From the NCBI GenBank assembly GCA_964609625.1, contig CAZSRS010000012.1:1-64000 (forward strand): 64,000 nt of DNA, read 5' to 3'. Source of the stretch: G963674665 sp964609625. Lineage in GTDB: Bacteria; Desulfobacterota; Desulfovibrionia; Desulfovibrionales; Desulfovibrionaceae. The position numbers and the translations under genes were made by a program. Below, one piece after another: positions 9,725 through 17,744 of this stretch. The notes beneath the pieces are model-generated. The model was given only the letters and a program-made list of their open reading frames with translations, was not told the DNA's origin and searched no databases. How positions within the stretch are numbered: position 1 is the stretch's first letter; every line of letters starts with the position of its first letter.

Positions 9725-11083
9725 CTACCCTTCCACGATGCATCCGGCAGCGTCTTCGGCTTCTGGTTTCGGTTCGTTGATTCGCTGCCCGGTGGATTCC
9801 AGCACCGAGCGCCAGAAATCCGAGGTGATATTGAGCTTGCGGCGCTCTTGGGTCACCAGTTTGAGGGGCAGGTGGACATAGCGGTCCTGAAGCTTGCTGA
9901 CCACCATGCCTGTCTTGCCCGCCATGGCCGCATGCACAGCGTGTTGTCCCAGGAAGCCGCAGTAGACACGGTCGTTGGCGTTGGCCGGCACCGAGCGGAT
10001 GATGTAGCTGGGATCTATGAACTTGAGCGTGTATTCCATGTCACGCTGGGTGAAATAGTCCTTGACTTCGCGGATCAGCAGTTGGCAGATGTCGCCGAGC
10101 ACCGGATTGCCCGAGGCGTCCTTTTCGCCGGTGGATTCCAGCAGGTCCTGCCCGGCGCCTTCGGCGCAGAGGATCACGGCGTGCTTGCGGGCCAGCAAGC
10201 GTTTTTCCAATTGGGGGAGCAGGCCGTCCTCACCCAGGAGGGTGAAACGCATTTCCGGCACCAGCACGAAGTTGACCTCCTTCCAGGCCAGGGTGGCCTG
10301 GGCCGCGATGAAGCCCGACTCCCGTCCCATGACCTTGACCAGACCGATACCGTTCATGGCGCCGACGGCCTCGGTGTGCGCGCATTGGATGGCTTCCGTG
10401 GCCTTTTCCACCGCGGTATCGAAGCCGAAAGACTTGCCGATGAAGCTGATGTCGTTGTCAATGGTTTTGGGGATGCCGATGATGGAGATCTTGCGGTTGC
10501 GGCGCTCGATTTCCTCGGTGATTTTTTGGGCCGCACGCATGGTACCGTCACCGCCGATCATGAACAGGCAGCTGATGTTCATGCGCTCCAGGCAATCCAC
10601 GATTTCATCCGGAGGCTGGGGGCCGCGCGAGGAGCCCAGGATGGTGCCGCCGAACTGATGCGCGTTGGCCACGTTTCCTGGAGTGAGTTCCCAGACCTCA
10701 TGCCCGTATTTCGGGATGAAACCCTGTAAGCCGAAACGGAATCCCAGGGTCGCGGCCACACCATAGTTGTGGTGCGCCTCCATGACAATGGAGCGGATCA
10801 CGTCGTTGATGCCGGGGCAGAGGCCGCCGCAGGTGACAATGGCGCACTTGGTCTGGGTTGGGTTGAAATAGAGAAACTTACGCGGGCCGGCGAGTTCGAA
10901 GTCGAAATACAACGGCGCCGCGGTTGTTTTGGTGAACTCGCCGCCGACGTTCAACAGCACGCTGCCGGGTTCTTCGGATATGCTGCAGTAGGGGATCCTG
11001 GAAGGTATCTTGGCGTGGCCCAGGCTGAGGGTCTTGGTGTCGATGGCCACCTGAAGCGGTTTGACCGAGCTTTGATCGACCAT
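9725..11083 (-). CDS. ATP-type 6-phosphofructokinase of the plant/trypanosome-like group
   Basis: This enzyme phosphorylates fructose 6-phosphate. The 452-residue chain is longer than the 320-residue PfkA. It carries GGLCPGINDVIR (86-97), the nucleotide loop GGDGT (177-181), catalytic PKTIDND (205-211) and MGRESG. The residue after GGD is Gly, as in ATP enzymes (Asp in pyrophosphate enzymes). The lysine in PKTIDND is the form seen in pyrophosphate and long-chain ATP enzymes. This mix fits the long ATP-dependent group found in plants, trypanosomes and some bacteria. I chose ATG 11083 over an in-frame start 35 codons upstream because GGGAG stands 8 bases before it and the extension looks non-coding. 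Phosphate donor is inferred, not shown. Confidence 0.85.
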   Translation of the reverse strand: MVDQSSVKPLQVAIDTKTLSLGHAKIPSRIPYCSISEEPGSVLLNVGGEFTKTTAAPLYFDFELAGPRKFLYFNPTQTKCAIVTCGGLCPGINDVIRSIVMEAHHNYGVAATLGFRFGLQGFIPKYGHEVWELTPGNVANAHQFGGTILGSSRGPQPPDEIVDCLERMNISCLFMIGGDGTMRAAQKITEEIERRNRKISIIGIPKTIDNDISFIGKSFGFDTAVEKATEAIQCAHTEAVGAMNGIGLVKVMGRESGFIAAQATLAWKEVNFVLVPEMRFTLLGEDGLLPQLEKRLLARKHAVILCAEGAGQDLLESTGEKDASGNPVLGDICQLLIREVKDYFTQRDMEYTLKFIDPSYIIRSVPANANDRVYCGFLGQHAVHAAMAGKTGMVVSKLQDRYVHLPLKLVTQERRKLNITSDFWRSVLESTGQRINEPKPEAEDAAGCIVEG

Positions 11084-11250
11084 TTCACATCTCCCTGTCT
11101 TGACGTGCATTGGAGAAAAGGGTGTTCCCGACATACCACACCGGTACGGGTGGAACTCTGCTCCTGAGTCCGGCCCAGTATCCATCATCGAGTCCTGTAG
11201 CCTGTTTTTCCCGGAAAGGCAAAGCCAGGCACGCGGAACAGGGAGATAGT

Positions 11251-11811
11251 CTATGGTTTCTCCAGTCCCAGAGTCGCGGCTTCAGTCGACATGGCGGCCA
11301 CGGCGATATCGAAAAAAGCCCCAAGCTCGAGCCCGATCTTGTCGCATTCACGAATCCTGTCCCGGTTCACGTTGGCTGCAAAGGCTTTTTCCTTCATCTT
11401 TTTTTTCAGGCTCTTGGCGCTCATGCCCCTGATGCCGTCAGGACGAACCAAGGCATTGGCCGCCACGAGCCCTGTGACGGATTCCGCACATCGCAGGGCG
11501 AAATCCAGTCTCCCGGCGGGCTCCACCCCCGTGTATTCGGTGTTGTGCGCGCGGATGGCGTGGAGTGCCTGATCGGGCAATCGCCGGCCGAGGATGTCCA
11601 TGGCCATGAGCCCGTGTTGCTCCGGTGTGTCCTTAGTGTGGGCGAAGTCTACGTCGTGCAGCAGGCCCACGAGCCCCCACAGTTCGGCGTCCTCGTTGAA
11701 ATGCTCTGCCAGGCCGCGCATGACGGCCTCGCTGGCTAAGCTATGGGTTCGCAGCCCCTGATCGGGGTTTTGTGCATCGAGCAGCTCCAAGGCTTCGTGG
11801 CGTTCGATCAT
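11251..11811 (-). CDS. HD-domain (HDIG-type) metal hydrolase, small stand-alone
   Basis: A 186-residue cytosolic protein with an HD phosphohydrolase fold: H23 in THSLASEAVM, the HD pair in GLLHDVDF (52-53), the histidine of PEQHGLMAMDIL and a later H in AHNTEY. Proteins of this shape are usually annotated as HDIG-domain hydrolases; the natural substrate is not known and cannot be read here. The C-terminal third is charged and helical. CAGGAG stands 6 bases before the ATG, so the start is sound. The gene is transcribed away from the RicT-like gene across a 221-base spacer with a dyad at 11918-11935, and lies upstream of pfk on the same strand. Confidence 0.82.
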   Translation of the reverse strand: MIERHEALELLDAQNPDQGLRTHSLASEAVMRGLAEHFNEDAELWGLVGLLHDVDFAHTKDTPEQHGLMAMDILGRRLPDQALHAIRAHNTEYTGVEPAGRLDFALRCAESVTGLVAANALVRPDGIRGMSAKSLKKKMKEKAFAANVNRDRIRECDKIGLELGAFFDIAVAAMSTEAATLGLEKP

Positions 11812-11917
11812 TGCTTTCTCCTGTGGGTGGTGCGGCGCAGGCGGCCTGGACGGTCCCGTGTGGTCACCCGCCTCGGGTTTCAGATTGCATCAGATTGTAA
11901 CAGTATTGTTGACAGTC

Positions 11918-11935
11918 TTTCGATAATAGTCGAAA
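11918..11935. promoter_or_regulatory. dyad TTTCGA-N6-TCGAAA in a divergent promoter region
   Basis: A perfect 6-bp inverted repeat with a 6-base spacer, starting 4 bases after a consensus TTGACA (11909-11914) that reads toward the RicT-like gene. The flanking stretch (11884-11945) is AT-rich compared with the rest of the window, as expected of a promoter. The binding protein is unknown. Confidence 0.4.
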
Positions 11936-12032
11936 TTGCTCATTTACACCATATGACTATTGCGCGTCCACACTGTTGGGGGCTGGTGCCGCAAGCGCTG
12001 CCACACCGCAGCGGGCGTGTTCGAGATACGCC

Positions 12033-13313
12033 ATGAGCCAGATACTTGGGCTGAAGTTCCGCGAAGCGGGACCAGTCTATTATTTCGAATCCGGGCCGTT
12101 CGTCGTTTCCAGCGGCGATCATGTCATCGTGAACACCGAGCAGGGTTTCGGACTCGGCGAAGTGGTGGTTCTGCGTTCCGAGCCCCCGGAGGATGCCGAA
12201 ATCGAGGCGATTAAGCCCATCTATCGCCTGGCCACCGAGGAAGACCTGGAAAAGAAACAGGAAAACGACGAGTTGGCCAGGGAGTCTTTTGTTTTCTGTC
12301 GCAAGTGCATCCGCGAGCGCGGCCTGGACATGAAGCTCGTGGATGTGGAGGTCTTTTTCGACCGTTCCAAGATCATTTTTTATTTTACCGCGCCGAATCG
12401 CATAGACTTCCGGGAACTTGTCAAGGATTTGGTGCGCACCTACCGCACGCGCATCGAGTTGCGGCAGATCGGGGTGCGGCATGAAACGCAGATGATCGGT
12501 GCCGTGGGCAACTGCGGTCAGGTGTGTTGTTGCCGTCGTTTTCTGCGCAAGTTCGCTCCCGTGACCATCAAGATGGCCAAGGAGCAGAATCTTTTTCTCA
12601 ATCCCACGAAGATATCCGGCATCTGCGGCCGGCTGCTCTGCTGTCTGAGTTACGAACAAAGGAACTACGAGGAGTTCCACCGCCTCTGTCCAAAGGTGGG
12701 CAAACGCTACATGACGGACGAGGGGCTGGTCAAAGTGTTGCGGGCCAATCTCTTCCGCAGTTCGCTTTCGGTCGTCACCGACGGTGGCGAGGAGCGGGAG
12801 ATTACCCTGGACGACTGGACCAACGCGAATCCCAGGCGTCCGGATCCTTCGGTGCAGCCTCTGCTGCACGTTCAGGTACCCGATGATGTCGTGTCGGCTC
12901 AGGAAATTACACCATCTCCTGTATCCAGCCAGTTGCGTGAGGGTTCCGGCGAGGACAGGTCCGAAAAGCGTGGCGAGCACGGGCGTAGACGCCCAGACAG
13001 GGAATCTGGCAAGCTCGGCATCAGAAGTGTTGACAAGCCCCAGGAGCAGGTTGTCGATGCGGCGGCCTCGCTTCCCGAAGTTCCTAGCAGGAGTGGACGC
13101 GGGGACGGTCAGGACGCCGGCGCGGAACCCGTCCAGGACAAAACGGTGGACAGACCGGACAGGGGAGGCGGGAAACGCGGCCGTTCCCAGAAATCAAGAC
13201 CGAAAAAGGCCGTGAGCAAGGAATCAGAGGTCGTGGCCCAGCAAGACAAGCAGGAACGGAAAAGCGGCAAGCCCCGTCGCAAACGCAAACGCAAACCCAA
13301 GAGCAGCAATTGA
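12033..13313 (+). CDS. PSP1/RicT-like protein with a long basic tail
   Basis: The first 280 residues match the PSP1 C-terminal-domain family, of which Bacillus RicT (YaaT) is the studied member; RicT works with RicA and RicF in RNA maturation and carries Fe-S clusters. The cysteine clusters are visible: CRKC (about 90), CGQVCCC (about 160) and CGRLLCC (about 200). The remaining 145 residues are a hydrophilic tail ending in a lysine/arginine-rich stretch, suited to RNA or ribosome contact. I chose ATG 12033 because the chain then starts MSQILGLKFREAG, as homologues do; the ribosome site is weak. metG starts 13 bases downstream, so the two form an operon. I see no ricA or ricF nearby. Confidence 0.83.
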   Translation: MSQILGLKFREAGPVYYFESGPFVVSSGDHVIVNTEQGFGLGEVVVLRSEPPEDAEIEAIKPIYRLATEEDLEKKQENDELARESFVFCRKCIRERGLDMKLVDVEVFFDRSKIIFYFTAPNRIDFRELVKDLVRTYRTRIELRQIGVRHETQMIGAVGNCGQVCCCRRFLRKFAPVTIKMAKEQNLFLNPTKISGICGRLLCCLSYEQRNYEEFHRLCPKVGKRYMTDEGLVKVLRANLFRSSLSVVTDGGEEREITLDDWTNANPRRPDPSVQPLLHVQVPDDVVSAQEITPSPVSSQLREGSGEDRSEKRGEHGRRRPDRESGKLGIRSVDKPQEQVVDAAASLPEVPSRSGRGDGQDAGAEPVQDKTVDRPDRGGGKRGRSQKSRPKKAVSKESEVVAQQDKQERKSGKPRRKRKRKPKSSN

Positions 13314-13326
13314 GCAGGAGTCTTTC

Positions 13327-15255
13327 GTGAGTCGCTTTTTCATCTCCACGCCGATCTACTATGTCAATGCAAAACCGCATCTGGGGCATGCCTACACCAC
13401 CATCGTGGCCGATGCCTTGAACCGCTTCCACCGAGCCATGGGGGAGGAGACGTTTTTTCTCACCGGCACCGACGAGCACGGGGACAAGATCGTCAAGGCC
13501 GCCCAGGAAGCCGGAACGTCCCCGCAAGAATACGTGAACGCCATCAGTACCCTGTTCAGGGAGCTGTGGCCCGAACTGGCGGTGGAGAACGACGCCTTCA
13601 TCCGCACCACCCAGGAGTCCCACAAGCGGGTGGTCCAGGAGGTACTCCAGAAGGTCTACGACGCCGGGGAGATCTATTTCGGCGAGTACGGCGGGCACTA
13701 CTGCTACGGCTGCGAGCGGTTCTACACCGAGAAGGAGCTGGAGGGCGGCCTTTGCCCCCAGCATTTGACCAAACCCGAATTCATCCAGGAGAAGAATTAC
13801 TTCTTCCGCATGTCCAAGTTTCAGGGCTGGCTGCTGGAGCACATCGAGCAGAACCCCACGTTCATCCGCCCCGAACGTTATCGCAACGAGGTGGTCAGTC
13901 TTTTGGAGAGCGGCGTACTCGAGGATCTCTGCATCTCGCGCCCCAAGTCGCGCCTTGACTGGGGCATCGAGTTGCCCTTTGACCGGGAGTATGTCTGCTA
14001 CGTCTGGTTCGACGCGTTGCTCAACTATGTTTCTGCACTGGGCTGGCCCGACGGCGAGAACTTCCACAAGTTCTGGCCCCATGCCCAGCATTTGGTGGCC
14101 AAGGACATCCTCAAGCCCCACGCCGTATTCTGGCCCACCATGCTCAAGGCCGCCGGCCTGGAGCCATACCGGCATCTCAATGTCCACGGCTACTGGCTGG
14201 TGCGCGACACCAAGATGTCCAAGTCCCTGGGCAACGTGGTGGCGCCCCTGGACATGGCCGGAAAATATGGACTGGATGCCTTCCGCTACTTTCTCCTTCG
14301 CGAGATGCACTTCGGCAATGACGCCAGTTTCAGTGAAGAGGCCCTGGTGGCGCGGCTCAACGCCGACTTGGCCAACGACCTGGGCAATCTCTTCAGCCGC
14401 GTGCTTTCCATGGCCGCTAAATTCTGCGGGAGCACGGTACCCCAGCCTGGTCCGCGCGCACCCATGGACGACGAGATCGTGGAACTCGGCCTGGAGTCCG
14501 TGCGAAATTTCCAGCAACTCTTCGACCAGGTCCAGTTCTCCCGCGCTCTGGACGCGCTCTGGGAGTTCGTTCGTGGCCTGAACAAGTACGTGGACACGGC
14601 CCAGCCTTGGGCACTGAACAAGGCCGGGGACACGCGGCGTCTGGGCACGGTGCTCTACACCCTGCTCGAGGGCATGCGCAAGGTGGCCGTGCATCTCTGG
14701 CCGATCATGCCCGCAGCCGCCGCAAAGATGCTCGCCCAGTTGGATCAGATTCATGACCACAGTCCAGCTCTGCGTATCGAGGCCGAGGAGTGGGGGCTGC
14801 TCCCAGTGGGAGCGGCATTGGCGGCCGGCTCCAACCTCTTTCCAAGGGTGGAGTTACAGGAACCCGTGGAATCAACCCCGCCCGAGGCAATGCAGAAGCC
14901 CAAACCTCTGGCTGCGACGCCGGAATTGGCCGCTGTCGAGTACGAGGATTTCCAGAAGCTGGACCTGCGGCTGGGCGTGGTACTGGCAGCCGAACCCCAT
15001 CCCAAGGCCGACAAGCTGCTCAGGTTGGAGGTGGACCTGGGGGAGGCAACGCCCCGTCAGATCATCGCCGGACTGCGCGAATTCTTCAGCCCCGAGGAAC
15101 TGATGGGCAGGAGGGTGGTGGTGGTGGCCAACCTCAAGCCGCGCAAGCTTCGTGGTCTGGAGTCCCACGGCATGGTCCTGGCGGTGCGCACCGAGCAGGG
15201 CATGCGGTTGCTCACCTCCAGCGGCGAGGCTCCGGCCGGGAGCCGTGTGAGCTGA
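13327..15255 (+). CDS. metG: methionyl-tRNA synthetase with fused tRNA-binding domain
   Basis: Charges tRNA-Met. The 642-residue chain has the class I HIGH variant PHLGH (17-21), a zinc-knuckle region with CYGC and a later Cys in LCPQH (about 126-145), the KMSKS loop TKMSKSLGN (about 296), an anticodon-binding helical domain, and a C-terminal OB-fold tRNA-binding (Trbp111-like) domain from about 541 (DLRLGVVLAAEPHPKADKLL). The start is GTG 13327, with AGGAG 9 bases upstream. The C-terminal fusion gives the dimeric form of the enzyme. It is the second gene of the unit with the RicT-like gene. Confidence 0.97.
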   Translation: MSRFFISTPIYYVNAKPHLGHAYTTIVADALNRFHRAMGEETFFLTGTDEHGDKIVKAAQEAGTSPQEYVNAISTLFRELWPELAVENDAFIRTTQESHKRVVQEVLQKVYDAGEIYFGEYGGHYCYGCERFYTEKELEGGLCPQHLTKPEFIQEKNYFFRMSKFQGWLLEHIEQNPTFIRPERYRNEVVSLLESGVLEDLCISRPKSRLDWGIELPFDREYVCYVWFDALLNYVSALGWPDGENFHKFWPHAQHLVAKDILKPHAVFWPTMLKAAGLEPYRHLNVHGYWLVRDTKMSKSLGNVVAPLDMAGKYGLDAFRYFLLREMHFGNDASFSEEALVARLNADLANDLGNLFSRVLSMAAKFCGSTVPQPGPRAPMDDEIVELGLESVRNFQQLFDQVQFSRALDALWEFVRGLNKYVDTAQPWALNKAGDTRRLGTVLYTLLEGMRKVAVHLWPIMPAAAAKMLAQLDQIHDHSPALRIEAEEWGLLPVGAALAAGSNLFPRVELQEPVESTPPEAMQKPKPLAATPELAAVEYEDFQKLDLRLGVVLAAEPHPKADKLLRLEVDLGEATPRQIIAGLREFFSPEELMGRRVVVVANLKPRKLRGLESHGMVLAVRTEQGMRLLTSSGEAPAGSRVS

Positions 15256-15350
15256 CACCAAATCGTCATCGATGAGGACAACGTGACATCACGCGGCAGG
15301 ACGTCGGGCCGCGAGCGAAGCCTGCATTTCTCCATGACGGACGACATCAA

Positions 15351-15382
15351 TAAAAAAGCCCCGCGGCCGAGCCTGCGGGGCT
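15351..15382 (-). terminator. factor-independent terminator after the small lipoprotein gene
   Basis: AGCCCCGC (15357-15364) pairs with GCGGGGCT (15375-15382) around a 10-base loop. On the minus strand the stem is followed by six T residues (15357-15352). It lies 25 bases past the stop of the small lipoprotein gene and opposes read-through from metG on the other strand. Confidence 0.8.
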
Positions 15383-15407
15383 GGTGTGTCTGTCTCCAGA
15401 CATTTCC

Positions 15408-15572
15408 TCATTTCTTTTGGCGTTCCTGTTCGTAGCTCTGTTCGAAGTGGTCCGCCCCCGTCTCCACGGTGTTGACCACCTTGCCGGCGGTTCTCCCCGC
15501 CCAACCGCATCCCTGGGCAAAGGATATGCAGAGAAGGGCTATGAACAGCAAGCTCATTATGCGATGGTGCAT
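15408..15572 (-). CDS. 54-residue small lipoprotein candidate, entericidin-like size
   Basis: A short gene that is easy to miss. ATG 15572 has a perfect GGAGG 5 bases upstream and the frame ends in TGA at 15408. The chain is a hydrophobic signal segment (MSLLFIALLCISFAQGC), then GWAGRTAGKVVNTVETGADHF and a charged tail. Cys22 follows A-Q-G, an imperfect lipobox, so lipidation is likely but unproven. Size and the short Gly/Ala/Thr-rich mature part recall entericidin-type small lipoproteins, but I see no firm match. The gene starts 36 bases after the TPR gene stop on the same strand, and a clear terminator follows. The two were probably made from one transcript. Confidence 0.72.
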   Translation of the reverse strand: MHHRIMSLLFIALLCISFAQGCGWAGRTAGKVVNTVETGADHFEQSYEQERQKK

Positions 15573-15608
15573 GGCTTCCTCCGGTGTTTCGAGCAGCGGG
15601 ACCGACCG

Positions 15609-16307
15609 TTACTTGAGATCCCTGGCTTTGTTGAAGTCCGCGTTGGCCTTGGCGGTTTCCCCCATCTTATTATAGGCCTCGCCCCTGTGCAAGTATGCCT
15701 CCGCGAGTTCCGGGTTCAATTCAATGGCCTTGCTGAAGTCTTCAACGGCCTCGGGCAGTTTGGTGAGGTTCATCCGGGCCACGCCGCGGGCGTACCAGGA
15801 CATTGCATTGTCGGGTTCAGCCTCGATGGCCTTGGTGAAGTCGGCCACTGCCTTGTCGAATTGCAACCGCAGGCGCCAGAGGTAGCCGCGATTGAAATAG
15901 GCCTTGGCATAGTTCGGCTCGAGTTCCACGGCTCGGGAGTAGTCGGCCATGGCCTTCTGGATTTCGCCTTTTTCCGTCCAAGCGCGTCCGCGATTGAAAT
16001 AGGCGGTCGCGAATCTGGGGTTGAGTTCCAGGGCCTTGTCGAAATCAGCAAGGGCGGCGTCGGTCATGCCCTTGTCCATGAAGATCAGGCCGCGGTTGTT
16101 GAGAGAAAAATAGATGATGGGGTTTTGCGGGGGTACTTGGCCGGATTCCAAGACCTTGGTGTACAACCGAAGGGCGGTGTCCAGTTCGCCTGACTTCTGT
16201 GCATCCACGGCGGCGTTCACTTCCTCTTCCAGTGTGGTCTGGGCCGCCAGCGAGCCTGGCAGGCTCAGACAGACGAGTATAAGCAGGCATACAAAGCGAC
16301 AATACAT
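15609..16307 (-). CDS. periplasmic TPR-repeat protein
   Basis: A 232-residue exported protein. A signal peptide (cleavage near LPGSLAAQ, about residue 22) is followed by about five tetratricopeptide repeats through to the C-terminus, each with the usual W/L-G-Y-A-F-A-P pattern (for example LNNRGLIFMDKGMTDAALAD and AYFNRGRAWTEKGEIQKAMA). TPR proteins bind partner proteins, and no enzymatic domain is present. AGGAGGTGA stands 6 bases before the ATG, one of the best ribosome sites in the window. The small lipoprotein gene follows on the same strand; together they suggest an envelope complex or outer-membrane function, but the partner is unknown. Confidence 0.85.
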   Translation of the reverse strand: MYCRFVCLLILVCLSLPGSLAAQTTLEEEVNAAVDAQKSGELDTALRLYTKVLESGQVPPQNPIIYFSLNNRGLIFMDKGMTDAALADFDKALELNPRFATAYFNRGRAWTEKGEIQKAMADYSRAVELEPNYAKAYFNRGYLWRLRLQFDKAVADFTKAIEAEPDNAMSWYARGVARMNLTKLPEAVEDFSKAIELNPELAEAYLHRGEAYNKMGETAKANADFNKARDLK

Positions 16308-16414
16308 GAAGATTCACCTCCTGGAATTTCTTGCCCCACCACAAGCACGATGCAGTAAGCGACAACTATGCGTCACTTTGCGCAAGGAGACAAGAGGAAC
16401 GATTTTGATTGAAA
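16308..16414. other. spacer upstream of the TPR gene
   Basis: This stretch holds the ribosome site of the TPR gene and presumably its promoter, but I find no convincing -35/-10 pair. The bases beyond 16414 to 16684 may be coding (see the next entry). Confidence 0.4.
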
Positions 16415-16684
16415 TCAGGCGGGAAACCGGGGGTGGTGTTCTGCAAGCTGTTGGCTACATGCCTCGGGCAGGAAGTCGAGCTTCGCGAAGCTGTTTCCGT
16501 GCGTGAACAGGTCAGCCTTCCGAGCGCTGTCACCGCGGGTATCGAGGATTCCGCGTGCCGTGTTCGTGGACACCCCTGCCTGGAGGTCGGGAAGCCTCAG
16601 ACCGTTGGGTTTGAACGCCGGCTGCAATCGCGGCGCTTCGTCGAGGTCCACGTTCAGGGCCAGTGCAGTGAGGGCGAACGTCAC
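16415..16684 (-). CDS. possible 89-residue protein translationally coupled to the upstream small gene
   Basis: The frame opens with GTG at 16684, which overlaps the TGA of the preceding small gene (GTGA), and runs 89 codons. Third-position GC is high and the translation looks protein-like (for example NVDLDEAPRLQPAF, RLPDLQAGVSTNTARGILD). It has no signal peptide, membrane segment or recognised family. No Shine-Dalgarno sequence precedes the GTG, so it depends on coupling. If real it shares the sigma-28-type promoter at 16969-16995. An alternative is untranslated 3' sequence. Confidence 0.35.
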   Translation of the reverse strand: MTFALTALALNVDLDEAPRLQPAFKPNGLRLPDLQAGVSTNTARGILDTRGDSARKADLFTHGNSFAKLDFLPEACSQQLAEHHPRFPA

Positions 16685-16899
16685 GTGGTGATCGCCGTGG
16701 ACGAGACGGCCGGGATCAGGGAACCGCGCGCATTATACACGGGCGAGGCCTCCACGGAGACCAGTTTTTGAGCCAGGCTCGGATCGTTCAGAACTTGACG
16801 GCGCAACTTGGCCTTGGCGATGTTCTTCATCAGGTCCGCATGGTAGTTGTCTGGGGTAAGTTGCTGCATTTGCTGATTGATGGGGTCGAAGGCGTTCAT
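16681..16899 (-). CDS. 72-residue small cytosolic protein behind a sigma-28-type promoter
   Basis: A small soluble protein without a recognised family: MNAFDPINQQMQQLTPDNYH, then a charged helix with ADLMKNIAKAKLRRQVLNDP, then a Ser/Ala/Thr-rich end. It is not the motility protein YjfB or FlgM by eye. The start at ATG 16899 has AAGGAGG 6 bases upstream; an in-frame ATG five codons earlier would bury that site. The promoter at 16969-16995 matches the flagellar sigma factor consensus, so the protein may be made with late flagellar and chemotaxis genes. A possible second gene overlaps its stop. Confidence 0.7.
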   Translation of the reverse strand: MNAFDPINQQMQQLTPDNYHADLMKNIAKAKLRRQVLNDPSLAQKLVSVEASPVYNARGSLIPAVSSTAITT

Positions 16900-16968
16900 C
16901 GCTTCCTCCTTCACCGTTCCCGGGTGCGTCCGGGATTTGTTACGGTGCTGCTATTCCGTTTGAAGGAG

Positions 16969-16995
16969 TGATCGGCAGATTGGCGGTTATCTTTA
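16969..16995 (-). promoter_or_regulatory. sigma-28 (FliA)-type promoter
   Basis: On the minus strand TAAAGATA (16995-16988), 11 bases, then GCCGATCA (16976-16969). The FliA consensus is TAAAGTTT-N11-GCCGATAA, so the fit is 6/8 and 7/8 with exact spacing. The start site would be near 16960, giving a leader of about 60 bases to the 72-residue gene. Confidence 0.65.
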
Positions 16996-17036
16996 TGGCT
17001 CTTTGGCCCTAACGCTCCGCCCGGTGTTGGATACCT

Positions 17037-17648
17037 TTAGTGCAATCTGGGGAGCAGGCCAAGGGACTGGATGCGCAGGTGCAGTTCGCGGCTGACCCAG
17101 GCGTCGGTGGCGGCGTAGACCAGTTGCTTATGCGAGAGTTTCTTCAACTCCCAGTTGGAGCACTGGGCGTTTTTGGAGATTCTGAAGCCCAACAGGTTCG
17201 CGGTCAGGCTGCGCAGGCCGAAGGTCTTGAGACCGTGTTCACGAGCGACTTCTGCCAGGTCCACGAAGCCGGCGGGCGCAAATACGGAGACTCGTTGCAG
17301 AATCCTGATGTCGTCGTGGACCCCGACACCCGCCTTGATCTGTCCAGGGTTGGAAAGAATAGCGCACAAGTCATCCGGCAGGGAAAGACATCTGAGCTGA
17401 AAGAGGTAGATGGCTTTTTCGGTCGCTAGTTGCAACAAAGCAGGGGGATTCTCGGTCTTGCCCTTGCCAAAGGTGGGGCGGGTCTCGGTATCGAAACCCA
17501 GCACGGCCTCTTTCCCGACATCCTTGAGTGCCTTGCGCAGGCCCGAACAGGAATTCACAATACGGATGACACCATTGTAACGGCGCAAGGGAAGGGCGTT
17601 GATGTCGTCCTTGGTGAATTCTTTGCGGTACGTTTCCAGCGATTTCAT
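17037..17648 (-). CDS. RNase D-like 3'-5' exonuclease (DEDDy family)
   Basis: A 203-residue exonuclease domain on its own, without the HRDC domains of full-length RNase D. The DEDDy residues are visible: D and E in GFDTETRPTF (about 50), D in VGVHDDIRIL (about 107) and Y/D in VYAATDAWVSREL (about 180). Such short proteins act on RNA or DNA 3' ends; the substrate is not readable here. ATG 17648 has only a distant AAGGAA upstream, so the start is uncertain by a few codons. It lies 96 bases after the fused acyltransferase gene on the same strand and may be co-transcribed with it. Confidence 0.85.
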   Translation of the reverse strand: MKSLETYRKEFTKDDINALPLRRYNGVIRIVNSCSGLRKALKDVGKEAVLGFDTETRPTFGKGKTENPPALLQLATEKAIYLFQLRCLSLPDDLCAILSNPGQIKAGVGVHDDIRILQRVSVFAPAGFVDLAEVAREHGLKTFGLRSLTANLLGFRISKNAQCSNWELKKLSHKQLVYAATDAWVSRELHLRIQSLGLLPRLH

Positions 17649-17744
17649 CAGTCGAAGCGATAGAGTTCCTTGCCGGTTCCGACGGTCAGCCTGCTCCTAA
17701 CCCCTACAGGCGGTCTTTGCAAGTCCAGCTTCAGGTTGCAATGG

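Noticed and set aside
13084..14760. 558-codon open frame opposite ricT and metG
   Set aside because: It lies wholly against two well-recognised genes, is rich in His, Gly and Gln, and has no ribosome site. Similar long shadows occur opposite argG, argH, ftsH and the kinases.
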